Shown: positions 34,909 to 46,380, counted from the first letter of the stretch. The stretch is 64,000 nt of DNA from Tupaia tana (GCA_026018925.1 JAKSZU010000016.1:9802940-9866939), one strand, 5' to 3'. The notes: generated from the sequence alone by a model not told the origin. A program made the numbers and translations.

Positions 34909-35297
34909 AAACCCTGTTTTCTTAGAGGATACCTAAATAATCACAAAAAGAAGTTTGGCAACAATAAAATACAGACCATTCTAATAAAGTCTTACATGGA
35001 AGTGAGGAACATGTTATTGGAAGAAATTAGAGAAGTGGTAATCCTCGTTATAAAGTAGCAAATGGCTTGATTGAATTGTGTTTATATTCTAGTGTTTCAT
35101 GGAAGGTACAACTTGAGTAATGAAATTGGGTATTTTTATATCCGAAATGAAATGTGAAATTGGAAATTTCTTAATCTAATGAAGAAATTCCTAGACAAAG
35201 TGTTGAGAGTGTGGCTTCACTCTTCCTGACTGCTTGTAGAAGAATTCGAGATAAGAGAAACCATTTGAAGATGAAATAGCTAGCAAAATAGGAACCA
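34909..35297. other. No recognised feature
   Basis: AT-rich sequence between a SINE and the second MITE copy. Confidence 0.35.
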
Positions 35298-35377
35298 TTG
35301 GGTTGTTGGGAACGTCATGACACGTTTCTGCATAGAAAAGCATAGAAAAATACATCATAACTTTCCCTACCACCTAA
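35298..35377. mobile_element. Mariner-like palindromic MITE, copy 2
   Basis: 'ttgggttgttgggaacgtca' ... 'tttctgcatagaaaag' ... 'ataactttccctaccaccta'. It contains a small internal duplication of 'catagaaaa' (35331 and 35341). Confidence 0.75.
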
Positions 35378-35428
35378 TAGAACTATATTTTGCCTTGAAC
35401 TTTCATTTTCATGATCTTCATCACTCTT

Positions 35429-35716
35429 TTTTTTTAATTTATTTATTTAGGGAGAGATTTTTGCTATAGGGTGTATGCACTTGCCAGAGAGCCAGAGAGA
35501 GACAGACAGAAAGTGAGAAATCACCTCCGTGTGTGTGTGGGGGGGGGGGGGGAGGATGACCACGCCACAGTCACTTTTCTTTCATTCTCCTTTTGGGATC
35601 TTGGGCACTCACGCACATGCACCCAGTGTGAGTTTTAAGTCACCAGGTCCAGGACTCAAAACAACGTTAACTGCGTGGGAGTCCAGCAATGTAACAATTA
35701 CGCTATCTCTGGTCCC
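35429..35716 (-). mobile_element. tRNA-SINE, long form, with TSD and G14 run
   Basis: A perfect 14-bp duplication (tcttcatcactctt, 35415-35428 and 35717-35730) brackets the element. The central palindrome is replaced by (GT)n and 14 G (35539-35552). Confidence 0.93.
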
Positions 35717-36079
35717 TCTTCATCACTCTTAAATCTAACATTTCACAAAGCCTTAGGACATGAATACTGCATCCAAATTCTTTGGCATAACATGAATGTC
35801 CTTCTCTTCACTTTCCAATAAGATAGTCCTCATTTTTCTCTGAAATCTCAGAATGGCCTTTACTGTCCATATTTCTATCAGTATTCTAGTCACCACCACT
35901 TAACAAGTCTCTAAGAAGTTCCACATTTTATCTCATCTTCTTAGCTTCCTCCAGGATTGTACTTTACACATTCTAGGCTTTTTCCGTTCAGCTCCTCTCG
36001 ACTCTGCAGTTTCCCTGCTCCAAAGCTGCTTCCACATTTTCAGGTATTTGCTATTAGCAAGATGGTCCCCCCCTTGTCT

Positions 36080-36450
36080 GTACCAATTTCCTGTTTGAGT
36101 CCATTCCATGGTTAATAACATGAGATGCCTAAAATTGGGTGGCTTATAAAAACAGAGGTTTATTTAGCTCACGGCTTGGAGGCCCAAGGTTTAGGCTTAA
36201 CTCTGATGGAGCCGCATCACAGGCGGGAGGGCGTGATCTGTGTTCCGTGTGTCTCTCTCCTTTCCTCTCCTCGTAAATCTACCAGGAGCCAATAATAGAG
36301 ACCCCACTCCAAGGATATTAATCCTAATCTCTTCCCTAAAGCCTCAATTTCTGACACCATAATTAGATCAAGTTTTTAATCCTCTTCCTCCCATGACAAT
36401 GGCTCCATACATGAACCATGGGGGGGGGGGCACATATTCAAACCATAGCA
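36080..36450 (-). mobile_element. MaLR LTR (MLT1/MST-type), antisense
   Basis: Reverse-complement blocks: 'ttgggtggcttataaaaaca', 'gaggtttatttagctcacgg', 'cggcttggaggcccaaggtt' and 'aattagatcaagtttttaat'. The end at 36420 carries a G10 run and 'ttcaaaccatagca'. Confidence 0.8.
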
Positions 36451-36499
36451 CAAACTGAACCAAGACAGGATTCCAAGGTGGCTTGTTTACACGCTAATA

Positions 36500-36577
36500 T
36501 TGGGTTGTCGGAAAAGTCATGTGCATTTTCACATAGAAAAACAGAAAAAATACGTCATGACTTTTCCAACGACCCAA
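36500..36577. mobile_element. Mariner-like palindromic MITE, copy 3 (best preserved)
   Basis: 78 bp, starts 'ttgggttgtcggaaaagtca' and ends 'tgacttttccaacgacccaa', flanked by TA on both sides (36498-36499 and 36578-36579), as in mariner insertion. Arms are mirror images with a short AT-rich centre. Confidence 0.88.
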
Positions 36578-37395
36578 TATTTGAGAAGCAGTTTTGTTGA
36601 GTCAATCCTGGCAGAAAGCAGAATCGACTTCACTTTTCCCTCCCTACAATCAAGATGCTTCAAGAGCAGAAGCAGCTATGATGATGAGACGGGAATCAAG
36701 GAGCACCTTGAGCGTAACCGCATCTGGGGCTTCAGTTTAGTAGGGAAACTTTTCAGCTCAGGGTCACCTGGAACTCACTGTTGGGTCTGAGAAGCTTTTG
36801 GAGCACCTTTTTCACCCCGATTCATGTGGCATGACTGGTGGTGTTGGCAAGTGGGTGAGAGTTCCTCTGGCATCTTGTTCCGTGACCAGAAGTGAGATGT
36901 TAGAACATGAGATGAATGCTTGAAGCTTCACCTACCATTTCAGTCGATCCCTTTGAGGTAGCAACTCTTACATTGGAAGAGAAAAAAATGAAAAGTCAAG
37001 TAGGAAACATTTTCCATGCAATAGAAAAGCCTCAGCCAAGAAACTTAAATAGGAAAAGCTGTTTTTAGTTTTGCTTTCCCGGAAAACAAAATTTTAAAGG
37101 TGTCTTCTAAATATGTTTCCCCATGCGATACAATGAACCACTGCTGACTAGTGGATATTGCAGAATACAGTCATATCAAGTTGTCCCTTTAGGAAGGGGT
37201 GGAGATATTCCAGAGAAACCCCATATGGAGATCTGTCCAGAGAGCACATGACTGCTTTCTTATGGATGTCAACCTCAGATAGAGGAAGAGGCAAAGTAAG
37301 TAAAGCAAAGAGTATTTGCATCAGGGTTGAGGGCTATCACCTGGTACCACAATATTCAAATTGCCTGGAAAAATGTTCACTGACATCTCACAGAT
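36578..37395. other. No recognised feature
   Basis: Includes short open frames without family signal. Confidence 0.35.
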
Positions 37396-37407
37396 TCCAG
37401 GTGATTT

Positions 37408-37594
37408 ATGAGTTTTATTTTATTTTATTTTTATTTATTATCATTATTATTTTTAAATTTTTTAATAGGGCATATTAACTCACCAGAGAGAGACAGAGAG
37501 AAAGTGAGAAGGCAAGCTGCCAGGTCTGGGACTCGAACCACGGTTGGCCATGTGGGAATCAAGTGCCTCAGCCACTATACCACCTGCTGGCCCG
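37408..37594 (-). mobile_element. tRNA-SINE, short form, with TSD
   Basis: AT-rich tail, then 'ctcaccagagagagacagag' directly joined to 'gcaagctgccaggtctggga' and the head end 'ccacctgctggccc'. The 12-bp duplication (tccaggtgattt, 37396-37407 and 37595-37606) shows that the short form itself was mobilised. Confidence 0.9.
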
Positions 37595-37910
37595 TCCAGG
37601 TGATTTTGAAGATAGATGTCATGAATGTGAGGGGACTGCACAATTGTTTGTCAAAGCTTGACCCTAAATGAAAGGCTACAGCCGCCGGGGGTCAGTCAGC
37701 ATGCTTCGCCTTAAACAACACGTGGCAGTTCTGACACAGTGTCACAGCTCCTGAGGAATCTAGCATCTTGAATGTACCAGCAAATATATGTGACCGCGAC
37801 TCAATTGTTCGTGTTTCCTGGGCCTAAATCTTTGCATGCTTCATGTTTCTTGGTATGACTTGCCTTCCTTTCTCACTCAGCTTTCTGTTGAACATAAGAT
37901 AAGCCAGAGT

Positions 37911-38176
37911 GGGACCATAGCATAATGGCTATGTTGCTGGACTTCCATGTAGTCGACCGCAGTTCGCGTCCCGGACCCGGTGGCTTAAAACTCACACCGG
38001 GCGCGTGTGCGTGCGTGCCCAAGATCATGAGAGGAGAATGGAGGAGAAGGGATTGCGGCGTGGCCATCCCCCCTGGGAGGTGATTTCTCGCTTTCTGTCT
38101 CTCTGTCTCTCTCTGTCTGTCTGTCTGGTGAGCGCACGCGCCCTATAGCAAAAACCTCTCCAAAAAAAAAAAAAAA
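37911..38176 (+). mobile_element. tRNA-SINE, long form, young, with TSD
   Basis: A perfect 15-bp duplication (aagataagccagagt, 37896-37910 and 38177-38191). The head has a small deletion ('gggaccatagcataatggct' lacks 'gcagttagcg'). Body CpGs are intact. Confidence 0.93.
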
Positions 38177-38191
38177 AAGATAAGCCAGAGT

Positions 38192-38948
38192 CTCCTCCTC
38201 AGTGGTTAATAATCTTTGGTGCTAGGATGCCTTGTTGGGACCCAAAAGCTTGTCACAGGGAAAACTGTGAGGGGTGCAAGTTTTTGTTCTGTGTTTTGTC
38301 ACCTCTTTCTCTGAGGCTCTTTAACTCAGGGCACTCACTTGTCTAATGCTTACGGAAACTCAGGCTAGGGAGCGTGCCCCATGTGACAACCCTTATGGGT
38401 TACGGAACTAGAACTTGAAAAGGGGTCTCTCTTCCTGCCAAGCCTCGAGTCCTGCCTCGCTGCTGTGTTGCCTCTTACCTTACATGCCCATGTGGGGTTA
38501 GGTGAGGTGGCTGTCCTCAAAAAGCTTAAAATTCTTGTTCCAGTCGTGGTTCCAATTTTAATAGAGTGGACATTTGTTTCCCCCACCTCGGCATGATCCT
38601 GCAACCCACATGTGGAGACATGAAATAACCAAACCACAAAGCCCTGAGAACAGTTTTATTGAGCTTATGCTCAGAGACAGAGAATTCCTTTGAGGTAGAG
38701 ATGCTTCTATTAAGGCAGAAAAACAGTCCAGTAGAAAAAATTTTCTGAGTAATGGGAAATCACTCAGTCAAGAAGCTCTAAAACACTGATCTGTAAAAAA
38801 ATCCATGTGAAGAGTCCTGGACAAGTTCGTTTTTTCCACAGGTGTCAGTAATAAGAAGCACACCCTCCAGAAATTTCTGGGTTGTATCAGTTTGTACAAC
38901 ATTGCTTTAGGGACACAGAGTTGCAAGGTAAATGAACCTTTGAAGGTC
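38192..38948. other. No recognised feature
   Basis: Unique-looking sequence up to a MER5A-like fragment. Confidence 0.35.
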
Positions 38949-39013
38949 TTGCTGTTTAAAGTGTCCCCAACCAACGGAATCATCCAGAAGCTTGTTAAAA
39001 TGCAGATTCTTTT
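38949..39013 (+). mobile_element. MER5A-like fragment, first part
   Basis: 'aaagtgtccccaaccaacgg', 'aatcatccagaagcttgtta' and 'aaatgcagattctttt' are typical. The remainder is found after the SINE, from 39272 ('tctgcatttcaactagatcc'). Confidence 0.65.
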
Positions 39014-39271
39014 GGGTCAGCCCCATAGGAGAGAGGTTAAGTGTTGAGCATTGTGATCTGGATCCCACTTGGATGATCATGGTTTGATTCCTGGCCACAA
39101 CAACCTAAAAGCCACACAAAGTACATGCGTGTGCATGCCCCAAATCATGACAGGATGGAGAAATGGATTACGGTGTGATTGCGTCCCATTGAGAAGTGCT
39201 TTCTCTCTCTAGCCCTCTGAGGGTGTGAGCCCTCTGGTGAAAAAAATAAAAAAGAAAGGAAAAGAAAGAAA
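39014..39271 (+). mobile_element. tRNA-SINE, long form, old, inside MER5A
   Basis: 'gggtcagccccataggagag' head, much diverged. Body 'tgacaggatggagaaatgga' and the 'tgtgagccctctggtgaaaa' end are recognisable. It splits the MER5A-like element and is therefore younger than it. Confidence 0.75.
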
Positions 39272-39372
39272 AACCTCATGCTCTACCCTAGACCTCCTGC
39301 ACCAGAGTCTGCATTTCAACTAGATCCTCGTAAATCTTGTATACACCTTCAAGTTTGAGAAATTCTGTTTTA
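39272..39372 (+). mobile_element. MER5A-like fragment, second part
   Basis: 'cctagacctcctgcaccaga', 'gtctgcatttcaactagatc' and 'cttcaagtttgagaaattct' complete the element begun at 38949. Confidence 0.65.
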
Positions 39373-40344
39373 AGGTATTATTGGCCTCAGTACCTAAGCT
39401 GGCTGATCCAGGTGATACTTGGAATCATTCTCCTCGCATCTCCTTAGCAGTATCCTTCCTGGTTTAATGCCTGATGGGGGCTACTCCTACTTGGGTGAGC
39501 TGTTCGGTGGAGGAGTAACTTACAAAATAATCTGGCTACTGTACTTGGTGCATATCATATATAATGCCAGTTTTCAAAGACTTAAAATATAATAAATGAC
39601 TACAAGAACAACAAGTACATTGAAAGTGGAATCCGTGACGGGCGCTGGGGACTCATTGGACCTTGCAGGGGATCAAAGTCCTTTTATGAACACCAGCTTT
39701 CTTTGCACAGAACATACGAGAAGTGCCAACTAGCAGAACACCCAGCTGCTGGAACGCCCAGGCAGAGGCCACATTGCGTTGCTGTAAGAGGGCATTGTGG
39801 GTGGCAGCTGCGTGCCCAGGGTGGAGACCACTGCACCCCAGCCTGGCCAGGTAGACTGCAGAAGAGAAGGAGGATATTCTTTACATTGAGAGGGAGGGCT
39901 GGTTTCTCTGGTTAGATGAGTGGGGATTGATGGCCACTAGGAATGTAACATAATTGGGGCCAAGCCTCTGAATGGGAATTCTTTCACAATTTAATTCTGC
40001 CTGCAGGCTGGGGATGGGCTTGGAGTGGAGGAGGGGGAGGCGCCACCTTCTCAAACCTCTTAGTCTTTAACTCTGTTGAGAACCTTCCCTGTGGCGCCTT
40101 TTGTTTTTTCTTCCCATTTCTGTGGACTTCAACATTTGGAACAATCTAGACTCTGCCAGACTACCTGGCCCAGGATCCTGACGCAGTTGACTTCGCTCCA
40201 TGATCTAAGGTTGTAAAGAACAACTAATAAATAAAGGTATGGATTCTTCATTGAGACTACCCCAAACCTGCGGCCTCCTGAAAGGGTACTGGATTGCTGC
40301 CTCCCTGTTAGCTGAGCAAGTTGCCTTTTCTGCACCTGAATTTT
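39373..40344. other. No recognised feature
   Basis: About 1 kb without classifiable repeats. The 39703-39915 frame is short and unsupported. Confidence 0.35.
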
Positions 40345-40500
40345 CTCAGCCATGAGTGGAATTTACCACAGCCCATCCTTGCAATGGCCCTACAGGTCAT
40401 TCTGAGGATGAAATGAGTCGACAAGTGTTCATGTTTCATTATCTGCAATGTGCTGAGCATGGGACTTGGCACACAATAAGTGTAGCTGCCATTTTCATGA
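40345..40500 (+). mobile_element. MIR SINE, sense, 3' part
   Basis: 'tctgaggatgaaatgagtcg', 'atgtgctgagcatgggactt' and 'ggcacacaataagtgtagct' are the MIR 3' blocks. Confidence 0.65.
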
Positions 40501-41170
40501 CATCAAAGTTTGACCCTTAATTCAGGCACTTTTTCCCATCGGGGGAAAGGAACTGTTAGATTCCCATTAGCCACCAGTAAATTCAGACTATTCCCTCTTT
40601 CTGTCCAGGATCTCGGAGTTCTAGGAAGTCCAAGAAGAAAATGATCCGTTCTTGGTGAGTGCAGACGTGGGGTTGGGGATGCCTGGGAATGTGTAACCAC
40701 AAACTGATCCCCCGTGACTGAAGTGGGACTGAGCCATTACGCACTCTGTAAACAAAGGTTAATTTCAGGTGGTCACCTGCTTAGCTGGGAAGGCCTATGT
40801 CTCTCAGAGCTGCTTGGCTTTGCTCTCTGGAGCCCATCAAATGAGTTCAGCATGAGGTCAAGCTCTGTTGAAGTTGGCAGTGTGACAGAATGCGGACCCT
40901 GGGGCTCGTGATAACCCTAGGGCTTCCCTCAGAATTCAGTGCTCTCCTCCTCTCTGAATTGGCATTGCAACCTCAAAATTTATCCTGAGATTGGACTAGA
41001 AGGGTAACATCAGAGCCACAAAGTTAAAACAGCAAGTCCTTCAGAAGGAAAGAGCTGCTTTAGCTACAGGACAAGTTAGCAACCTTAACAGCAGAAAGTC
41101 AGATATGTACAATCATAGCATCTTGCAAACTTATGCAGATGAAGATGACTTTGCTATTTTTTGGTTCTTT
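40501..41170. other. No recognised feature
   Basis: No gene or repeat classified. Confidence 0.35.
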
Positions 41171-41429
41171 TTCTTTAACAGGGTTTTTGCCATTGGGCAC
41201 GTGTGTTCGCCAGATAGAGACAGAGAGAGGGACAGTAAAAGGCCCACCACCTCCCTCCACAAGTGGGGAATGGCTACACCACAATCCCTTGTTATCCATT
41301 TTTTTCCCACAGGATTTGGGGCACACACATGTACCTGGCATGATTTTCAAGCTGCCAGGTCTGGGACTTGAACCCTGGCTAATCGTGTGGGAGTCTAGCA
41401 TCTTAACCACCATGCCACCTGCTGGCACT
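41171..41429 (-). mobile_element. tRNA-SINE, long form, old
   Basis: 'aacagggtttttgccattgg' 3' block and diverged palindrome ('cctccctccacaagtgggga'). The head ends 'gccacctgctggcac'. Confidence 0.82.
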
Positions 41430-42185
41430 AGTTTTTGCTTCTTAATTACATCAAGCTACTTCTTTTGGCAGCATCAGAAGCCAATGATGCATTAACCCTT
41501 TGCAGATTGTTTTTATCTCTCTGGGGTTTGTTGTTCTTTGATAATACTGTTGGTGTTTATGCTGCAAATCAAGAAGATGGAAAACAGAATTTCCCACCTT
41601 AATCCATAAAGCTGTACCTAAAAATAGATACTAGTTAGGCAGAAGGGCCAAAACTCAGAACCCAAACACAAGCACAATCCCACAACTATTTTCAGAATGG
41701 ATTCAGAAATAGTGAAGTCCTTTACCAATAGAACAAAAAGTCAGCTGATACTATTTTTTTTTTTTTAATTTTGAGTAAAGAAAATTAAAGATGAGTTGAG
41801 TTACACTTCTGGCTTATAAAAAGTAACAGGTATTAAGTCTTGATTGAGACATCCATGCTAGATAATTATGCATGAGTAGAAAACTCTTCAGCCACGTCAT
41901 TATAACGATTTCCATGAAAAACTGAAATATTTGGGCAACAGGCCATTGAGAACTTTCAGAGAAAGGTAAAGAAAACAAACAAAAGTTTCCTGCAAAAGAA
42001 TACTGGAAGAGATATGGAAATACACACACGCACACACACATACCTATATATATCTATATACTAGAAATGGAAAATTATTGATGATAACATACATGATTAA
42101 GCCACTATGCAGTGTATTCTGGATGGGAAACCACTTTTTGTATGCTGTCACGATGATTAGAGAATGAATGTAAATTAATTAATTA
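41430..42185. other. No recognised feature
   Basis: AT-rich, with a short (AC)n at 42020-42040. Confidence 0.35.
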
Positions 42186-42345
42186 AAAAAAGTTTCAGGA
42201 GAAAAAAATATAATTAAATATAATATATATATATTTATATATATTATATTTATTTATATTATAATATATTGTATTATAATATTATATTTATATTTAAATA
42301 TATATTATATTTAAATATATATATATATATATATTTAAAACAAAA
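42186..42345. repeat. AT-rich low-complexity region
   Basis: About 160 nt of TA, TATT and TTTA repeats with almost no G or C. Likely a hypermutable microsatellite cluster. Confidence 0.92.
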
Positions 42346-43101
42346 TGCTGAATAAAGTAAACCAGACATAATAAAAAAAAAAAGAATAAAATAGAGAACT
42401 ACAAGAGGGCAGAGAGGCACCTACCATAACAGGAATAGCGGGAAATGCTTTCTGGAGGAGGTGATGCTCGCTTCCATTTTAATATCTTGCCAAATATTGA
42501 CTTGCCCAAACCCCATAACTAGAACCAACATTTTATAAATAGAAGATTAAGGAAAACTCTGTGTCTACAAACAAATCTGTAAACCACTTGTTATAGCAGA
42601 AGTCATAAGCAGTTTCTATTCTTGTAGGATTCTATAAAAACTGTGTCTTTCCATTCTAGTCATCTTCACAATGGGCCCTAAGTGCCGAAGGGCCTTATTG
42701 ATCTCCCACTAATCCACATTAGCTATTAGGGACAACTAGAGAGAGAGTGAGGGTAGGTATGACCACAGGTTGATTTCTATAACTTAAATATTATCAAAGA
42801 CTTAATCAATAATTGAAAAGTTGCTAACTAATTACTAATGTATCCACAAGATAAAATACTAGAAATTCAATAAAAAATAATCACACAGATCTATACTGAC
42901 TTAGGAATATGTCCATGACATATTTTTTAATGAAAAGGCAGTTTACAGCACAGCATAGGGAGCACGGTTTAACTTGGGTGAAATGTGCATAATCTTTGAG
43001 CTACATAAAGAGACACACAGAGGTTTCTAAGTGGGATTTTGAATTCATGTTGCAGTTACTGTTCCTCTTTGCAGTCTGAGTTTATTTGATTTTTAAAAAA
43101 T
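42346..43101. other. No recognised feature
   Basis: AT-rich unique-looking sequence. Confidence 0.35.
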
Positions 43102-43112
43102 TAATGTGTCAC

Positions 43113-43380
43113 AAGGACCAGCAGTTGGCGTAATGGCTATGTCGCTGGACTCCCATGTAGTCAACCGCGATTCGAGTCCCGGACTCAGTGGCTTAAACTC
43201 ACGTCGGGCGCGTGTGTGCGCATGCCCAAGATCCCGAGAGGAGAATGGAGAAGAAGGGATTGTGGCATGGCCATCCCCTCTGGGGGGTGATTTCTCGCTT
43301 TCTGTCTCTATGTCTCTCTCTGTCTGCCTGGCGAGCGCACACACCCTATAGCAAAAACCTCTCCCAGAAAAATAAATAAA
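43113..43380 (+). mobile_element. tRNA-SINE, long form, young, with TSD
   Basis: Duplication of 11 bp (taatgtgtcac, 43102-43112 and 43381-43391). CpGs are retained in 'acgtcgggcgcgtgtgtgcg'. The tail is (AAAT)n. Confidence 0.92.
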
Positions 43381-43409
43381 TAATGTGTCACTGAAAGAGC
43401 AACAGTAGC

Positions 43410-43625
43410 ATTTAAGGCAGGGTTCCAGAATCTTACTGTTAAATCCAAGCTCTTTCCTTGATCACTGTAGAAACCATGAGCAAGTTGCCAATCTGCTCTG
43501 TGCTTCAATTTCTCTCTGTGAAATGGGAAGGGTAACAGTAAGTATCTAACTCAAACAGCATTGACAAGTAGGTACAAAATGCTTATAACCATCTCTGGCA
43601 CACAAGTGCTTAATGAACTTTCACA
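43410..43625 (+). mobile_element. MIR SINE, sense
   Basis: 'catgagcaagttgccaatct', 'gtgcttcaatttctctctgt' and 'gaaatgggaagggtaacagt', followed by 'ctggcacacaagtgcttaat', give the MIR order. Confidence 0.75.
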
Positions 43626-43680
43626 AATGGTATAATGATCACTTAATAAAAGCAGGAAAATATAAATTATATGGCTTCTT

Positions 43681-43919
43681 GTGGCCAGCAGGTGGCATGG
43701 TGGTTAAGGCATTGAACTTCCCATAGCCAACCACAGTTCAAGTGCCAGACCCAGTGACTTGAAAATCATGCGAAGTGTATGTGTGTGTGCATGCCCCAAA
43801 TCCTGAGAGGATCATGGAAAGGAAGGGATTGTGGCATGGCCATCCCTTCTGTCTCTCTCATCCCTTTCTCTTTGGTGAGTGCTTGTGCCCTATGGCAAAA
43901 ATCTAAAGAAAAAAAATAA
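43681..43919 (+). mobile_element. tRNA-SINE, long form, older subfamily, with TSD
   Basis: 'gtggccagcaggtggcatgg' head and a shortened CT region. A 10-bp duplication (atggcttctt, 43671-43680 and 43920-43929) is still readable. Inserted at the 5' side of an L2. Confidence 0.88.
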
Positions 43920-43934
43920 ATGGCTTCTTACTCT

Positions 43935-44280
43935 TTTACCTTCTTCAAGTCTCGAGCCAAATTTCACCTCATAAGAGAATTTCTCTGGACAACCTAAAAC
44001 CGCAAAAACCTTTCCCCACCTACTCCTGCCATAGATAATCTCTTTCCTCTTTCCCTCCAAAATGTCTTTCCCTGCTTTATCTTTCTCTTTATTACTCAAG
44101 GCCATTGAACACACTATGTAATTTACTTATTCTGTTTACTGTTTGCCTTTGCACAATAGAATACTGGGCCCATGAGAAGAGGGATTTTTGTATGGTTTGA
44201 TTATTCCTGTACCCTCCGCATCTAATAGTGTTGGGACTTGAAGATAGTAAATATCTGCTGAGTGAAAAAATGCCAACAAA
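43935..44280 (+). mobile_element. L2 LINE 3' part, sense
   Basis: 'cttcaagtctcgagccaaat', 'ttcacctcataagagaattt', 'tccctgctttatctttctct' and 'gtaccctccgcatctaatag' follow the L2 3' end. No coding remnant recognised. Confidence 0.75.
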
Positions 44281-44525
44281 GAATTATCAAAAGTATTGAA
44301 CTGGTTCTTATAGTAACAAGTTCCTTACACCAAAGTGCGCATTTAATGAAGCCCTGGCAGACTTGCACATGCACAGGCACTAAATGGGACTAGAGATGGA
44401 AACTGACGGGGTGGACATGAACTAGCGAGGAGGTAAAACATAAGTGACTGCTCTTATTCAATGAGGGCAATGATAAAAAATTACATAGTACCTGCCAGAC
44501 CAACTTCTTCTGGATGTTTTTCTAG

Positions 44526-44668
44526 AGACCATGGAAAGAATGAGCCAGATGTGAAGGAAAGAGACGAGATTCATCAGAAAAAGAAAGAAGATAAACTACA
44601 GAACAAAGTCAAGAAGGACAGAGAAAAATTTACCAGAGCTGTTCAACCCCTAACAGTTCCAAATCCAG
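44526..44668 (+). CDS. Possible protein-coding exon, unidentified
   Basis: An open 143-bp segment lies between an acceptor-like tract ending 'gatgtttttctag' (44525) and a donor-like 'ccag|gttaga' (44669). The frame (codons from 44527) is highly charged: it contains 'KERDEIHQKKKEDKLQNKVK' and ends near 'AVQPLTVPNPG'. I do not recognise the protein. It may be chance in A-rich DNA, and no neighbouring exon was found. Confidence 0.2.
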
Positions 44669-44700
44669 GTTAGAATTGCCATTTAAGAATGAGCACCCTT

Positions 44701-44904
44701 GGAGCCAGCAGGTGGCATGGTGGTTGAGGTGCTGGACTCCCACATGGCTGGCTGCAGTTCGAGTCCCGGACCTGGCAACTTGCTTTCTCTCTCTCTCCTC
44801 TCCTCTCTCTGTCTGTTTCTGGTGAGCACATGTGCCCTAAAGCAATGTTAAAAAGAAGAAGAAGAATGGTAATAAAATTAAACAAATAGTTCTTCAAAAA
44901 AAAA
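44701..44904 (+). mobile_element. tRNA-SINE, short-form variant, with TSD
   Basis: The head 'ggagccagcaggtggcatgg' joins directly to CT-rich sequence as in the short form, but it keeps the long-form terminal 'gagcacatgtgccctaaagc'. A 16-bp duplication (44685-44700 and 44905-44920, one mismatch) flanks it. It looks like an internal-deletion intermediate between the two forms. Confidence 0.88.
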
Positions 44905-44920
44905 AAGAATGAGCACCCTC

Positions 44921-45625
44921 ATTTTAGTTGGTTAGTTTCCTTTAGCAAATTCATTTAGTTTCTGGTCCTTACAACTGAAATTAGCAACTGAAAACTGGTT
45001 AGATAGTATAAGGAGAATAACCATACAATATGGTACACTGAGTATAATCACAGGTATTGTCATTATTACTCTTTTTTTTTAATTTTTCGAGGTAGGCCTA
45101 CCCTAAAAAATACATGGTATACATAGGTACATTTTTTCCAATTATACATAAGTCATTTTATGTGTATTTGCTTATAAATTGAAGATATCTCCATATGTGT
45201 AAATCACATTGTGCTTGCATATTATTACTTTTAATATGCATATAAAATGAAACTGGAAGGAAATGAGTCATTGTGCCATGTCACAAATGGTTTCTTCTGC
45301 ATAGTAAAATTAACTATGATTATTAAAAAATAAAATAAAATAATAAATACTAATAAATAAAATTAAATAAATAAATAATTCTTTTAGAAAATGAAGTGCA
45401 GAAATCACAGAAGTCTTAGAATGACACACTTGCGATTAATCCTATAGTAGATACACAAAATTTTGCTATAATAATATTTTGGGGGTCAATTCATAGAGAA
45501 TTTGAAATTATCCCAAATAAAGCCATCAAAGATCAAATAGAAAGCCAATGAAAACAAATGTGCTAACAAACTGTGCTTTCTAATAGCATATAAAAATAAG
45601 TAGGACCCAGATTTAGAGTTGAATA
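44921..45625. other. No recognised feature
   Basis: AT-rich sequence, with AAAT repeats at about 45325-45380. Confidence 0.35.
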
Positions 45626-45860
45626 ATTTTGTTTTTCTTTCTATAGGATATGTGCACTTGCCAAGGAGAGAGAGAAAGAGGGAAAGTGAGAAAATGCCCC
45701 ACAATGGGGGGCGGTCACACTGCAACCCCTTTTCCTCCATTCTTCTCTTTGGATTTTGGGCTCACATGCTTGGTGTCATTTTCAGTCCACGGGGTTTGGT
45801 ACTTAAATGGCACAGTTTGAATGAAATTCAGCCGCCTTAACCACCAAATCACTTGCTGGT
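45626..45860 (-). mobile_element. tRNA-SINE, long form, old
   Basis: 'ctttctataggatatgtgca' 3' block, palindrome remnant 'ccccacaatggggg', and degraded head ending 'aaatcacttgctggt'. Confidence 0.8.
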
Positions 45861-46195
45861 ATTAGGGTTGTTTTTAACCTAGACAGTAAGGGCCAGATTT
45901 AAGATGGATCTTGTAAAATGATGAGAAATCAGTTAGCAGTCACTAAGGATGGGTCAAATCCAGCAATGTTCATTTCTGTCTTGGACAAGCTGATCAGACA
46001 GGCAGACAGGGAAAGCGCAACTATCTTGACCTATAGCAAAGCATGGAATTCAGCAAGGCATGGGACAATATATTTCAGGTATTCTTTAGACAAATTAGAG
46101 AGCTACAGTCCAAAATCTAACTTAATTAGGGCATTAGTAGCTGGTGGGAAAAAAATGACACAAAAGCTGCTGAATGATGTTCCCATACAAAATGG
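45861..46195. other. No recognised feature
   Basis: Unique-looking sequence. The 45918-46505 open frame is only sustained by the adjoining pyrimidine repeat. Confidence 0.4.
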
Positions 46196-46369
46196 TTTCT
46201 TTTCCTTTTTCTTTTTCTTTTTCTTATCTTTTCTTTTTTCTTTTCTCTTTTCTTTTCTTTTCTTTTCTTTTCTTTTCTTTTCTTTTCTTTTCTTTCTTTT
46301 GTTTTGTTTTGTTTTCTTTTCTTTTCTTTTCTTTTCTTTTCTTTTCTTTTCTTTTCTCTTCTCTTCTTT
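46196..46369. repeat. (TTTTC)n microsatellite, expanded SINE tail
   Basis: About 170 nt of TTTTC units with few interruptions. Position and strand show that it is the expanded A-rich tail of the minus-strand SINE whose body continues at 46663. Confidence 0.93.
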
Positions 46370-46380
46370 AAGAGATTTTT

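Noticed and set aside
35298..36577. Two MITE copies 1.2 kb apart as ends of one autonomous mariner
   Set aside because: Each copy is itself a complete palindrome with both ends, and the sequence between them shows a SINE and a MaLR LTR but no transposase.
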